A stretch of 64,000 nucleotides of DNA from CAVSSX01 sp963730735. Lineage in GTDB: Bacteria > Actinomycetota > Acidimicrobiia > Acidimicrobiales > RAAP-2. The notes beneath the pieces were generated by a model, which did no database searches, was not told the DNA's origin, and saw only the letters and a list, made by a program, of their open reading frames with translations. Positions 25,894-35,752 of this stretch are shown here, one piece after another. The stretch covers positions 1,612,001 to 1,676,000 of the forward strand of contig CAVSSX010000007.1 of the NCBI GenBank assembly GCA_963730735.1, written 5' to 3'. The translations under genes were made by a program, and so were the position numbers. Numbering within the stretch: the first letter of the stretch is position 1; each line of letters begins with the position of its first letter.

Positions 25894-27856
25894 GTGAGCC
25901 CCAGGAGCGACCCACCGGTCCTCTGGCGGCCCGAACCCGCCGCCGCCGGGGCATCCAATCTGGGCCGTTACGCCGCCCGCCAGAGCGCCCGGGTCGGGCG
26001 GGACCTCTCGGACTACGACGACCTGCTGAACTGGTCGGTCCACGATCTCGAGGCCTTCTGGTGGTCGATCGCCGACGACGCCCGGGTGCGCTGGTACGCC
26101 GAGCCGGCACGCGCCCTCACCGACGAGGTGCTGCCCGGTGCCCGGTGGTTCGAGGGCGGCACCCTCTCCTATGCCGAGCACCTCCTGCGCCCGGCGGCCG
26201 AGCGGCCCGAGGCGCCGGCCGTCGTGTCGTTCTCCCAGACGGTCGGGGACCGCACGTGGAGCTGGTCGACGTTGCTCGACGAGGTCGGACGCCTGCGCAC
26301 CGGCCTCGGGCAGCTCGGGGTCAGCCGGGGCGACCGGGTGGCGGCCTACCTGCCCAATCTCCCCGAGACGGTGGCGGCGATGCTGGCCACGGCCAGTCTC
26401 GGGGCGATCTGGGTGTCCTGCGCGCCCGAGTTCGGCCCCGAGGGGGTGGTCGGGCGGTTCGGCCAGGTCGACCCGGTGGTGCTCCTGGCCGTCGACGGTT
26501 ACCGCTACGGCGCTCGGGCGGTCGACCGTCGGTCCGAGCTGGCGGCGATCCGGCAACGGCTCCCGAGCCTGCGCACCGTGGTACACCTGCCCTACCTGGA
26601 CGACACGCCCGCTGGAGCAGTCGCAGTCCTGGGCCGAGCTGCGGTCGGTCCCCGGCGCACCGTTGTACGAGCCCGTGCCCTTCGACCATCCCCTCTACGT
26701 GCTGTTCTCGAGCGGGACCACCGGCCGGCCCAAGGCCATCGTCCACGGGACCGGCGGGATCCTGCTCGAGCACTGGAAGGCGCTGTCGCTGCACCACGAC
26801 CTCGGGCCCGACGGCCGGTTCTTCTGGTTCTCGACGACCGGGTGGATGATGTGGAACTACCTGCTCTCGGGGCTGGCCACCGGCTCGTCGATCGTCACCT
26901 ACGACGGAGATCCCGCCCACCCGGACCTGGGCGAGCTCTGGCGGGCCGCCGGCCGCTCGGCCACCACGGTCTTCGGGACCTCGGCTCCCTTCCTCATGGC
27001 CTGCCGGCGGGCCGGCCTGGCCCCCCGGGCCGAGGCCGACCTCGGCGCACTGCGCCAGCTCGGGTCGACCGGCGCGCCGTTGCCGGCCGAGGGGTTCGCC
27101 TGGGTGGCCGAGCAGTTGCCCGGGGTCCAGCTGAACAGCATCAGCGGCGGCACCGACGTCTGCACGGCCTTCGTCGGGAGCAACCCCCTCACCCCGGTGT
27201 GGGAGGGCGAGATCAGCCGGCCCCTCCTCGGGGTGGACGCCGCCGCCGTCGGCCCCGACGGCCACCAGGTCGGAACGGGTGAGCAGGGTGAGCTGGTCAT
27301 CCGCCGGCCGATGCCGTCGATGCCCGTCGGATTGTGGGACGACCCCGACGGCCGGGGCCTGCGGGCGGCGTACTTCGACCAGCACCCCGGTGTCTGGAGC
27401 CACGGCGACTGGGTGACGTTCACCGAACGGGGCACCTGCGTCATCTCCGGTCGCAGCGACGCCACCCTCAACCGGGGCGGGGTGCGTATCGGCACCGCCG
27501 AGTTCTACGCCGTGGTCGAAGCGCTGCCCGAGGTGGCCGACAGCCTGGTGGTCCATCTGGAGGCCGACGACGAGCTGGTGCTCTTCGTGGTCGTCCCCGA
27601 CGACCCCTTCGACGAGGCGTTGCGGGACCGGATCGCCTCGACCCTGCGGCGCCAGCTCTCGCCCCGCCACGTCCCCGACCGGATCGTGCCGATGCCCTCG
27701 GTGCCCCGCACGGCGACCGGCAAGAAGCTGGAGGTGCCGGTCAAGCGGCTCCTGCAGGGCGTACCGGTGGCCGACGCGGCCAGCCGGGGATCGCTGGCCG
27801 ACCCGGCCAGTCTCGAGCCGTTCGTGGCCTTCGCCGCCCAGGACCCCCGACAGTAG
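25894..27856 (+). CDS. Acetoacetyl-CoA synthetase (acetoacetate-CoA ligase), one frameshift
   Basis: An adenylate-forming ligase of about 650 residues. The N-terminal acetoacetyl-CoA synthetase signature (SDYDDLLNWSVHDLEAFWWS, then ARWFEGGTLSYAEHLLR) lies in frame 25894 to about 26610. The rest is in the +1 frame: the AMP-binding P-loop LFSSGTTGRPKAIVHG, WFSTTGWMMWNYLLSGL, GGTDVCTAFVG, WSHGDWVTFTERG and the catalytic Lys of TATGKKLEVPVKRL. The junction is near 26605-26615, where a CCC run suggests an extra C. It should activate acetoacetate or another short acid with ATP and CoA. It starts at GTG 25894, 16 nt after the enoyl-CoA hydratase. Confidence 0.85.
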
Positions 27857-27893
27857 GCTCGGCGGCGCTGACGAGCGAGCGTGAGAGGCGACG

Positions 27894-28817
27894 ATGCCGG
27901 CAGTCGAGGTGGAGCACCTCAAGAAGGCCTACGGGTCGCTCTCGGCCGTCGGCGACGTGACCTTCTCGGTGGAGCGGGGCGAGGTGTTCGCCCTCCTCGG
28001 TCCGAACGGCGCCGGCAAGACCACCACCGTCGAGATCCTCGAGGGGTTCCGCCAACGCGACGGCGGGCACGTCCAGACCCTGGGTGTGGACCCGGGCGAC
28101 CGGGCCACGCAGCGCTGGCTGCGCAACCGGATGGGGGTGGTGCTCCAGGAGCTGGCCGTCGAGCCCTTCTTCAGCGTGCGCCAGGTGCTGAGCCGCCACG
28201 CCAGCCTGTTCCCGGCGGCCCGACCGGTCGACGAGGTCATCGAGCTGGTCGGGCTGGGCGAGAAGGCCGGGGCACGGGTCAAGACGCTGTCGGGCGGCCA
28301 GCAGCGGCGGCTCGACGTCGGGCTCGGGATCATCGGTCGGCCCGAGCTCCTCTTCCTCGACGAACCGACGACCGGGCTCGACCCCTCGGGTCGCCGGGCG
28401 ACCTGGGACCTCATCAGCCGGCTCTCCTCGGAGGGCACGACCGTGCTGCTCACGACGCACTACATGGACGAGGTGGAGGCGCTGGCCGATCGGGCGGCCG
28501 TGCTCAACGGGGGCCGAGTCGTGGCCATGGGCACCCCGGCGTCCATCGGCGGCCGGGACCTCGGCGAGGTGACCATCGGTTTCCGGCTCCCCGAGGGTGT
28601 GGCCGTCGGCGATCTGCCGCTCGAGGCCCGAGCGGACGGAGCCGGGGGGGTCGAGATCCACACCGACCACGAGCTCGAGGTGCTGCACGCCCTGACCGGC
28701 TGGGCCCTCGAGCGGCGCGTCGCCCTGGTCGGCCTGACGGTGGAGCGGGTGACACTCGAGGACGTCTACTTGCGCCTGACCGGGGGAGCGGACCGCGACC
28801 CGGGGGACGACGAGTGA
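27894..28817 (+). CDS. ABC transporter ATP-binding protein
   Basis: This 307-residue ATPase is of the multidrug (DrrA/CcmA-like) type. It has Walker A GPNGAGKTTTVEIL, signature LSGGQQRRLDVGLG, Walker B LLFLDEPTTGLDPSG and the H-loop LLTTHYMDEVE, followed by a C-terminal domain of about 80 residues found in exporters of this class. The stop overlaps the start of the permease by 4 nt (GTGA), so the two subunits are made together. A TAGGCT -10-like element overlaps the stop of the upstream ligase at 27855. Confidence 0.93.
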   Translation: MPAVEVEHLKKAYGSLSAVGDVTFSVERGEVFALLGPNGAGKTTTVEILEGFRQRDGGHVQTLGVDPGDRATQRWLRNRMGVVLQELAVEPFFSVRQVLSRHASLFPAARPVDEVIELVGLGEKAGARVKTLSGGQQRRLDVGLGIIGRPELLFLDEPTTGLDPSGRRATWDLISRLSSEGTTVLLTTHYMDEVEALADRAAVLNGGRVVAMGTPASIGGRDLGEVTIGFRLPEGVAVGDLPLEARADGAGGVEIHTDHELEVLHALTGWALERRVALVGLTVERVTLEDVYLRLTGGADRDPGDDE

Positions 28818-29617
28818 GCCGGTCGGCCCACGACGCCGGGCCCGGGGCCCTGGCCGACCTCACCATGGTCGGGCGACAGGTCCGCTACGAGCAGCTGGCC
28901 TTCTGGCTCAACCCGATCGGGGCCGTGTTCACCGTCGGGTTCTCGGTGGTCTTCTTGGTCCTGCTCGGGGCGAGCGCCGGCAACTCGACCACCAAGGCGC
29001 TCGGCGGGGTGAAGCTCATCCAGTACTACGTGCCGGGCTTCGTGGCCTACGGCGTGATGGCGGCGTGCTTCAACATGCTCTCCATCAACCTGGTCGTGCG
29101 GCGCGAGACCGGCCTGCTCAAGCGGCTCCGGCTCAGCCCCCTGCCGACCTGGGCCCTGCTGACCGCCATCTACCTGAGCACCCTCATCATCGCCGTGGTC
29201 CAGGTGGTGCTGCTGCTCCTCGTCGGCCGGGTGGGCTTCGGCGTCCACGTCCCGCAGAATCTCGGGGCCTTCAGCGTGGCCGTGCTGGTCGGCTCGATCA
29301 GCTTCGCCGCCCTCGGCGTGGCCATGAGCACCCTGATGCCGAACCAGGAGGCCGCCGGCCCGATCACCAGCATCGTGTTCTTCGTGCTGCTGTTCCTCTC
29401 GGGCCTGTGGTTCCCGCTGACCAAGGGCTCGGGCCTGGCCAAGTTCTCGGACTGGTTCCCGGTCCGCCACTTCATCACCGCCGTGTTCGCCCCGTTCGAC
29501 ACCCAGCCCGGGGTCTCGCCGTGGGCGTGGCACGACCTCGGGGTGGTGGCGCTGTGGGGGGTGGCCGGGGCGATCGTCGCCCTGCGCCGGTTCCGCTGGT
29601 CGCCCCGACGGTCGTAG
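28814..29617 (+). CDS. ABC-2 type transporter permease
   Basis: A 267-residue ABC-2 permease with six predicted transmembrane helices (for example IGAVFTVGFSVVFLVLLGAS, LLTAIYLSTLIIAVVQVVLL, and ITSIVFFVLLFLSGLWFPLT) and the conserved RRETGLLKRLRLSPLPTWAL cytoplasmic loop of DrrB-like proteins that contacts the ATPase. It starts at GTG 28814, overlapping the ATPase gene. Together they form a drug, lipid or polyketide exporter; the substrate is unknown. It is convergent with the antiporter gene, 17 nt away. Confidence 0.9.
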   Translation: MSRSAHDAGPGALADLTMVGRQVRYEQLAFWLNPIGAVFTVGFSVVFLVLLGASAGNSTTKALGGVKLIQYYVPGFVAYGVMAACFNMLSINLVVRRETGLLKRLRLSPLPTWALLTAIYLSTLIIAVVQVVLLLLVGRVGFGVHVPQNLGAFSVAVLVGSISFAALGVAMSTLMPNQEAAGPITSIVFFVLLFLSGLWFPLTKGSGLAKFSDWFPVRHFITAVFAPFDTQPGVSPWAWHDLGVVALWGVAGAIVALRRFRWSPRRS

Positions 29618-29634
29618 CCGGGCGACGGGCCGGC

Positions 29635-31283
29635 CTAGGGGCGCATCGACGTCTCATCCACGTCGAGCAGGGTCCGCACGTCGGCCGCCGCCCGCTGGCT
29701 CACCCGCCGCTTGTGCACCAGGGCGTCGAGTTCGGCCCGCTCGGCCTGGATGACCGATTGGCGCAGGGCGAACGCTCGGCGTCGAGCAGCGCCCCGAGCG
29801 TCGCCGGCGGGCCGGCGGCGCCGTTCGCCGTCACTCTCGGCTTCGGCGTCGTCGTCCGGCCTCGGCCTGCTCGGGCCCTTCCTGGTCGGCGATGGCCAGG
29901 CGGCGCTCGAGCCGCTCGAGCTGCAGCCGGTAGCTCGACTGGAGCCGCTCGACCACCTCGTCGGGGAAGCGGTGCTGTTCGGCCACCGCCTCGAGGTGCG
30001 TGAGGGCGCTGACGGTGATCCGGCGGCGGGCCCGCAGGACGTCGAGGGCCTCCCGCTCGCCGGCGTCGATCAGGCCGAGGCGGGAGATGAGGGGGGGCAG
30101 GGTGAGGCCCTGGCCGACCAGGGTGGCGAAGATCACGGCGAAGGTGAGGAAGATCAGCAGGTTCCGGTCGGGAAAGTCCCGGGGCAAGGCCAGGGCGGCG
30201 GCCAGGCTGACGGCGCCGCGCATGCCGGCCCAGCTCATGACGGTGGTGGCCCGCCACGAGGTCAGGGGATCGCCGCGGAGCTCGGGACGGTGCCGGGCCC
30301 GGCGTCGGGCGATCGTCGCCGCCCCGAACATCCACAGGATCCGGACCACGATGACGACGCCGACGACGGCGAGCGCCTTGCCGGCGAGGGAGTACGGGGC
30401 GCGACCGGCCAGGCTGGAGAGCACGGGTCGGAGCTCCAGTCCGACCAGCAGGAACGACAGGCTGGTGAGCAGGAACACCAGGAGGCCCCAGAACTCGCGT
30501 TGCTGCAGCCGGGCGGCGGCAGTGAGCGACGCCGAGCCGTAGCGCCCGAAGTACAGGGCCGCCGTCACGACGGCCAGCACCCCCGAGGCGCCGACGGTGT
30601 CGGCCGGGAGGTAGGCGGCGAAGGGGAGCGTCAGCACGAGCGTGTTCTCGATCACCGGCGTCTCGATGAACCGCAGGAGGCGGGTGGCGATGAAGCCGAC
30701 GGCGAACCCGATAGCCACGCCCACGGCCACGGCGAAGGCGAAGCGTCCGATGATGTCGGCCACGGTGAGGGTGATCCCGATGGCGGCGATGGAGAGCTGG
30801 TAGGCGGTGAGGGCGGTGGCGTCGTTCATGAGGCCCTCGCCGCCGAGGATGGTCACCAGCCGACGGGGGAGGCCCAACTTCCCGGCGATCTGGGTGGCGG
30901 CGATCGAGTCGGGCGGCGAGACGATGGCCCCGAGGGCCAGGGCACACCGGCCAGCTGAGCGACGGGTCGAGCGTGTGGATGACGCCGGCCACGGCGGCGA
31001 TGGTGGCCAGCACCAGGCCGACGGCCAGCCCCAGGATGGGGCGGATGTGGGCCCGGAGCTCCCGGGTGGTGGTCTCGAGCGAGGCGTCGTAGATGAGGGG
31101 TGGCAGGAACACCAGCAGGAAGAGCTCGGGCGGCAGCTCGACCTGGTGGTGTACCGGGATGAGGGCCACGGCGACGCCCACGATGACCAGCAGGATCGGG
31201 TAGGCGATCCGGATCCGGTCGGCGATGGTGGCCACGGCCACCACGCCGACGAGCAGGCCGATGCCGTCGGCCAGATTGGGCAT
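29635..31283 (-). CDS. Na+/H+ antiporter (CPA1/NhaP type), two frameshifts
   Basis: A CPA1 antiporter of about 550 residues. Segment 1 (31283 to about 30950) holds the first helices (LLVGVVAVATIADRI, ILLVIVGVAVALIPV, LFLLVFLPPLIYDASLETT). Segment 2 (about 30945 to 29860) holds IVSPPDSIAATQIAG, the LGGEGLMNDATAL ion-site helix, VMSWAGMRGAVSLAAALALP and DRNLLIFLTFAVIFATLVG. Segment 3 (about 29855 to 29635) encodes the cytosolic coiled tail, including RQSVIQAERAELDALVHKRR. Both shifts are of the one-base-extra type. The asparagine-aspartate pair expected in the ion-binding helix is present as NDA. Confidence 0.82.
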
Positions 31284-31497
31284 CAGCGACGGCCGCCGGG
31301 ACGGGTGGCCGGGGAGTCGCCGGTGGGTCGCGCCGTCACGGTCGACAACCTACCGAGTACCGCGCCGCGTCCTTCGGACCGTTCGGCCGGACCCGAGCGG
31401 CCCACAGGGGGACCCGGTAGCGTGAGCGCTGGCGTGCGGCGGGCGCGCCGGGCGGTCCCGCCGGGGGGGCCGAGGGACCCGCCGGGGGAGGACGGTC

Positions 31498-32317
31498 ATG
31501 GCGACACAGCAGCGACTCATCGGGAAGGTGGCCTTCGTCACCGGCGCCGCCCGGGGCCAGGGCCGGGCGCACGCCGTCCGGCTGGCCGAAGAGGGCGCCG
31601 ACCTGATCATCTGCGACCTCTGCGCCGAGCTCTCGACGACCAGCTATCCAGGGTCGGTCGAGGGCGACCTGGCCGAGACGGTCGAGCTGATCGAGAAGGA
31701 GGGCCGGCGGGTGGTCGCCCGGCAGGCCGACACGAGGGACGCGGCGGCGTTGCAGTCGCTGGTGGACGACGGGGTCGCCGAGCTCGGGCGCCTCGACGTG
31801 GTGGTGGCCAACGCCGGGATCGACAGTGCCAACCTCTCCTGGGAGATCAGTGAGGAGCAGTGGGACGAGCTGGTCGGGATCAACCTGAAGGGCGTCTGGT
31901 TGACGACCAAGGTGGCCATCCCCACGATGATCCGTCAGGGCACCGGCGGGTCGATCATCCTCACCAGCTCGACCGCCGGCCGCAAAGGGCTGCCGTTCAA
32001 GGCCCACTACACGGCGGCCAAGCACGGGGTGCTCGGTCTCTCCCGGGTGCTGGCCGCCGAGCTCGGCGAGTACGACATCCGGGTCAACAGCCTGCACCCG
32101 GCCGGGGTGGCCACGACCATGGTGCAGCGACCCGCACCTCCAGGAGCTGATCGTGTCGAAGGCCGACACGCTGGGCCCGATTTACATGAACTCGCTGCCG
32201 CACATGTTCATGCAGCCCGAGGTGGTGGCGGACGCCGTCGCCTACCTGGCCAGCGACGACGCCCGGTACATGACCGGGTCGGAGTTCGTGATCGACATGG
32301 GCAACACCGCCCGCTAG
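31498..32317 (+). CDS. Mycofactocin-coupled SDR family oxidoreductase, one frameshift
   Basis: The SDR has TGAARGQGRAHAVRLAEEGA, the characteristic cofactor loop of mycofactocin-coupled SDRs (with GQG and RAHAVRLA), followed by ICDLCAE, VVANAGI, the Ser in LTSSTAGRKG and the catalytic Tyr/Lys in HYTAAKHGVLG. After about 32130 the conserved C-terminus continues in the +1 frame (DPHLQELIVSKADTLGP, then YMTGSEFVIDMGNTAR, stopping at TAG 32315-32317). The family's nicotinamide cofactor is thought not to exchange and needs mycofactocin for turnover. The start ATG 31498 follows GGGGAGG. The substrate is unknown. Confidence 0.85.
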
Positions 32318-32392
32318 ATCCGCGCGCCGTCGCCGTCGGCGTCTCGGACGTCGGTCGAGCGACCTTGTGTCAGCGTCCACCGGCCCCCACCG

Positions 32393-32432
32393 GCAGAGGC
32401 CCTCGCCTCCGCCGATCTTCGAGGGCCTCTGC
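32393..32432. terminator. 13-bp perfect inverted repeat between convergent genes
   Basis: GCAGAGGCCCTCG at 32393-32405 is perfectly complementary to CGAGGGCCTCTGC at 32420-32432, with a 14-nt loop. It lies between the SDR ending at 32317 and the convergent LLM gene ending at 32544. No U-tract follows in either direction, so a factor-dependent or bidirectional terminator, or an RNA structural element, is possible. Confidence 0.55.
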
Positions 32433-32543
32433 ACGGGGGGTCCCCCTCCGCTGCATGCGCCGATATTCCTAATCGCGAACAACCCGGCGTTACAAGCCAC
32501 CACCCGGCACCGAGGCCCTGGTCGGGGTGGCGGCCCGTCCGGA

Positions 32544-33419
32544 TCAGCGGTGGATGAAGGTGTCGGCGAAGCGGTGCAGGTTGTCGATTTTCTCCTGCAG
32601 CGACTCGGGGTCGGCCTCCCGGCCGTAGGGGTTGAAGCGCCCGAACCCGCCACTCGTGTGGGTCACGCCGAGCTCTTCGAGCTTGGCCACGCCGTCGGGC
32701 GTGAACGAGTCCTCGGTGGTGGCGTGGACCTCGAACGGTCGGCCCTCGGTGCCGTACTTCGTTCGCAGCCCGTTGATCCGGTCCAGCCACGTCGCCAACT
32801 GCTCGGTCGTCGAGCCGGCGGCGATCCAACCGTCGCCGATGCGCGCCGCCCGGTCGAGGTTGGCGTCCCCGTGGCCGCCGATGAGGATGGGTATCGGGGA
32901 CGCCGGCACCGGGTTCATCTTGATCGGCTGGAAGCGGTAGTGCTCCCCCTGGTGGTCGACGAAGCCGCCACCCGACAGGTCGCGGATGATCTCGATGCAC
33001 TCGTCGAAACGGGAACCCCGGTGGGCCCACGGGAGGCCGACGGCCTCGTAGTCGTCGGGCCACGGGCTCGAACCGACCCCGAGGCGCAGCCGCTCGCCGG
33101 TCAGCACGGCCAGCGACGTGACCTCCTTGGCGAAGATCACCGGGTGGCGGATCGGGAGCTTGAGCACCGACGTGGTGAAGGTCACCCGTTCGGTCACCGC
33201 CGCCATGGCGGCGATGGCGATCAGGGGTTCGATGAACGGCTTGTTCTCGAGAAACTCCCGGTCGCCGGTGCCGTTGTAGGGATAGGACGTCTCGGACGTC
33301 TCGGGGTAGAAGATGCTGTCCGGGACGGCGATGCCGTCGAAGCCGGCTTCCTCGGCCGCCCGGGCCAGCGGGACGTAGAACGTCGAGTCGACCATCGCCA
33401 CTCCGGCCAGGAACTTCAT
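32544..33419 (-). CDS. LLM-class F420-dependent oxidoreductase
   Basis: A 291-residue luciferase-like monooxygenase fold protein. Strands are visible as GFDGIAVPDSIFYPETSE, RVTFTTSVLKLPIRHPVIFA, RLRLGVGSSPWPDDYEAVG and IPILIGGHGDANLDRAARIG, the last two carrying the cofactor phosphate site. The motif set matches actinobacterial F420-dependent LLM enzymes. It starts at ATG 33419 and stands alone on the minus strand with the thioesterase gene 94 nt upstream. Substrate unknown. Confidence 0.86.
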   Translation of the reverse strand: MKFLAGVAMVDSTFYVPLARAAEEAGFDGIAVPDSIFYPETSETSYPYNGTGDREFLENKPFIEPLIAIAAMAAVTERVTFTTSVLKLPIRHPVIFAKEVTSLAVLTGERLRLGVGSSPWPDDYEAVGLPWAHRGSRFDECIEIIRDLSGGGFVDHQGEHYRFQPIKMNPVPASPIPILIGGHGDANLDRAARIGDGWIAAGSTTEQLATWLDRINGLRTKYGTEGRPFEVHATTEDSFTPDGVAKLEELGVTHTSGGFGRFNPYGREADPESLQEKIDNLHRFADTFIHR

Positions 33420-33513
33420 GCGGACCCCCCGTCGTTCGGTACGGCCTCGGTCTAGGGGCGGCCGGACGCCCTGTCAACCAGGACGCGCGTCGGCGTCGAC
33501 GCCGGCCGGGTGG

Positions 33514-34326
33514 TCAGTCGGGTACCAGGTCGACCAGCCGGGCCAGGGTGACCGAGGCGGCGACCCCGAGGTCGTCGGCGATGTTGGCCTGGGAGTGCCC
33601 GATGCCCTGCGGGCTCGTCCAGCCGGTGCCGATGAAGCAGAGCCACTCGGCGACCGGGTACCGCACGATGTTGAGGCTGATGTCGGCGTTGATCCCGGTC
33701 ACGGCGAGGTTGTGGGGATGGCCCACGCCGCTGGCGAAGTCGGCCAGGAAGGCCATGCGGGCGAGGGGTGACGTCGGTTCGCCGTCGAGCACCGGGACGC
33801 GCATCCGGATCCACGTCGGGGCCTCGAAGAAGTCACCCACCGAGTCGTCGAAGGCGAACTGGGCGGCGGCGGCCACCCCGGGCGGCGTCCGGTCCCGGTA
33901 CGGGCCCCGGAAGGGGAACTCGCCGATCGGCGGCGGACCGGGCCACGGCGGCCCGGCCGGGACGTCCAGGCCACCCAGGTCGGCCAGGCGCATGCGGAGG
34001 GCTGAACAGCGGGCCACCTCGACGCCGTCGGCCAGCAGGGCCGCCTCCACCACCTGGATCCGCTTGCCCTCGCGCACGATGCGGGACTCGACGGTGAGCG
34101 GTCGGATGGGCACCGGGCGCAGGAGGTCGACGGTCAGCCGGGCCACCTGCTGGGGGACCAGGGTCGGCACCTCCTCGACCACTGTGGCCAGGAGCGAGGC
34201 TGCCGCCCCGCCGAACTGGTGCTCGGGGGACCAGGGGCCCTGGGTCAGCAGCGTGGGTACGAAGCCGTCGCCCTGCCGGAGGAAGAGGCTGGTCGGTCGG
34301 GGATCGGGTGTGGGGGAGCTCGTCAC
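33514..34326 (-). CDS. Acyl-CoA thioesterase family (TesB-like double hotdog)
   Basis: A 270-residue protein with two hotdog halves. The first has PEHQFGGAAASLLATVVEEV and RPLTVESRIVREGKRIQVVE, and the second WIRMRVPVLDGEPTSPLARM then AFLADFASGVGHP, with the Asp-Gln-Thr style active site of TesB II replaced in part. The expected reaction is hydrolysis of acyl-CoA. The start GTG 34326 is 8 nt after the stop of the SDR gene at 34335 on the same strand, so the pair is co-transcribed. Confidence 0.82.
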   Translation of the reverse strand: MTSSPTPDPRPTSLFLRQGDGFVPTLLTQGPWSPEHQFGGAAASLLATVVEEVPTLVPQQVARLTVDLLRPVPIRPLTVESRIVREGKRIQVVEAALLADGVEVARCSALRMRLADLGGLDVPAGPPWPGPPPIGEFPFRGPYRDRTPPGVAAAAQFAFDDSVGDFFEAPTWIRMRVPVLDGEPTSPLARMAFLADFASGVGHPHNLAVTGINADISLNIVRYPVAEWLCFIGTGWTSPQGIGHSQANIADDLGVAASVTLARLVDLVPD

Positions 34327-34334
34327 CGGGCCGG

Positions 34335-35162
34335 TCAACCTGCGTCGTCGCGCGGCCGGACCGGCGGGCCGCCCAGGGCGGCGATGTCGTCGAACCCGAC
34401 CGTCTGTCCCGTCCAGGTCGTCGGCTGACGGAGCATCCACAGGGCGTGCTCGGCGGCGTCCTCCGAGGACAGGGTGTTGGCCATGCCCCCGCCGCCGGTG
34501 GCGATCTCCTCGCCCTGGGTGGCGAGCACGTACTCGAACCCCTCGGTGACGACCAGCCGGTCGACCCGCAGGGTGTTGAACGCCACCCCCCGTCCACCGA
34601 CCTCGAGCTCCATGTAGTCGTTCCAACGCTCCATGGCCTGCTTGGAGGTGGAGTAGAGGGCGAGGTTCGGGGTGAGCGACTGCGAGGCGCCCGAGCTCAC
34701 GTTGAGTACCCGGCCCGACCCCCGCTCGAGCATCGAGGGGACCAGGCCCTGGCACAGCTGCAGGGGCGCCACCACCTGGACCCGGAACGCCGTCTGCCAC
34801 CGGCGCCAGGGGATGTCCATGATCCCGCCGTTGGAGGTGAAGGCGGCGTTGTTGACCAGGAGGTCGCAGTGGCCGAACCACGAGAGCGTGTCGTCCACGA
34901 TGCGCTGCGTGGCCTCGGGGTCGGCCAGGTCGGCCTGCACCGTTCGGGCCTCGGCGCCGACGTCGGCCAGGGCTGCCGCCACCTCCTCGACCGTCCCCGG
35001 CAGCACCTTGTTCGGGTTGGCGTCGCTGGTCCGACCGACCACCACCACCCGGGCACCGGCCCGGCCGAGGGCCATGGCGATCTGGCGGCCGATGCCCCGG
35101 GTGGCCCCGGTCACCACGGCGACGGCGTCCCGCACATCGGCTCCTGTTCCTTCGTCGACCAT
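34335..35162 (-). CDS. SDR family oxidoreductase
   Basis: A 275-residue classical SDR. It has TGATRGIGRQIAMALGRAGA, VVGRTSDANPNKVLPG (unusually long loop after strand 2, Arg favouring NADP), LLVNNAAF, the catalytic Ser in NVSSGASQSL, and Tyr/Lys in YSTSKQAMERW. The C-terminal half contains AEHALWMLRQPTTWTGQTVG. I chose ATG 35162; the much longer frame upstream is shadow sequence over the NTF2-like gene. It precedes the thioesterase gene by 8 nt. Confidence 0.85.
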   Translation of the reverse strand: MVDEGTGADVRDAVAVVTGATRGIGRQIAMALGRAGARVVVVGRTSDANPNKVLPGTVEEVAAALADVGAEARTVQADLADPEATQRIVDDTLSWFGHCDLLVNNAAFTSNGGIMDIPWRRWQTAFRVQVVAPLQLCQGLVPSMLERGSGRVLNVSSGASQSLTPNLALYSTSKQAMERWNDYMELEVGGRGVAFNTLRVDRLVVTEGFEYVLATQGEEIATGGGGMANTLSSEDAAEHALWMLRQPTTWTGQTVGFDDIAALGGPPVRPRDDAG

Positions 35163-35267
35163 GTGCGTCCCCCGTCGTTGTGCTCGAACCCGGGGACTGT
35201 ACCGAGGGGGAGTGGTCGAGCTCAATGACGGCCACTCGCAGCCCCCTCCCGACGGTCGGGATGGTCC

Positions 35268-35273
35268 TAGTGT
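35268..35273 (+). promoter_or_regulatory. TANNNT -10 element, leaderless start
   Basis: TAGTGT at 35268-35273 ends 6 nt before the ATG at 35280, the spacing expected for a transcript whose first base is the A of the start codon. No ribosome-binding site fits in between. No clear -35. Confidence 0.5.
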
Positions 35274-35279
35274 CGGGGG

Positions 35280-35687
35280 ATGGACGACGACCAGATCCGC
35301 GCCCGGAACCGGGCCCTCGTCGAGGCTTCGCTGTCCTCGGTGGGCGACGACGACCACAGCCAGCTCGAGCACTGCACGGACGACTACGTCCTCGAGCTGC
35401 CCTATGCCGACCCGCCCAAGCGGATCGTGGGCAAGGAGGTCGTCCGGGAGTACCTGGCGGCGGCGCTCGGCATCTTCCAGATCTCGTTGACCCTGCACGA
35501 CGTCTACGAGTGCATCGATCCCAACCGCCTGGTCCTCGAGTACGAGAGCACCGGATCGGTGACGACGACCGGCAAGCCGTACCAGAACCGCTACATCGCG
35601 GTGGTGGAATTCCGGGACGGCAAGATCGCCCTGCAGCGCGAGTTCTACAACCCGCTGGAGGCCATGCGGTCGCTGGCGCCCGACTGA
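35280..35687 (+). CDS. SnoaL/NTF2-like protein
   Basis: A 135-residue NTF2-like protein: RNRALVEASLSS at the start, then YVLELPYADPPKRIVGKEVV, LTLHDVYECIDPNRLVLEYE and the final strand YIAVVEFRDGKIALQREFYN. This is the SnoaL-like polyketide cyclase/ketosteroid isomerase arrangement with a hydrophobic pocket; the catalytic Asp position is uncertain. It is divergent from the SDR/thioesterase pair and probably leaderless. Function unknown. Confidence 0.85.
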   Translation: MDDDQIRARNRALVEASLSSVGDDDHSQLEHCTDDYVLELPYADPPKRIVGKEVVREYLAAALGIFQISLTLHDVYECIDPNRLVLEYESTGSVTTTGKPYQNRYIAVVEFRDGKIALQREFYNPLEAMRSLAPD

Positions 35688-35721
35688 GGCGACATCGGGC
35701 AAAAATTGGGAGGCACCGGGG

Positions 35722-35752
35722 CGTTCGATCTGCTATAATCATCTATCGAACG
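35722..35752 (+). promoter_or_regulatory. Perfect TATAAT promoter inside an inverted repeat
   Basis: CGTTCGAT (35722-35729) and ATCGAACG (35745-35752) are perfect inverted copies 15 nt apart. The spacer contains a consensus TATAAT -10 (35734-35739). An imperfect dyad CTATCGAACGGTTGGTAG (35743-35760) follows. The arrangement is that of a promoter overlapped by a repressor operator and drives the amidohydrolase gene at 35791. No regulator gene is adjacent. Confidence 0.6.

Noticed and set aside
25240..27282. A single 680-codon frame spanning enoyl-CoA hydratase and the ligase
   Set aside because: The first part is an out-of-frame reading of the crotonase gene. Only from GTG 25894 does it match the ligase.
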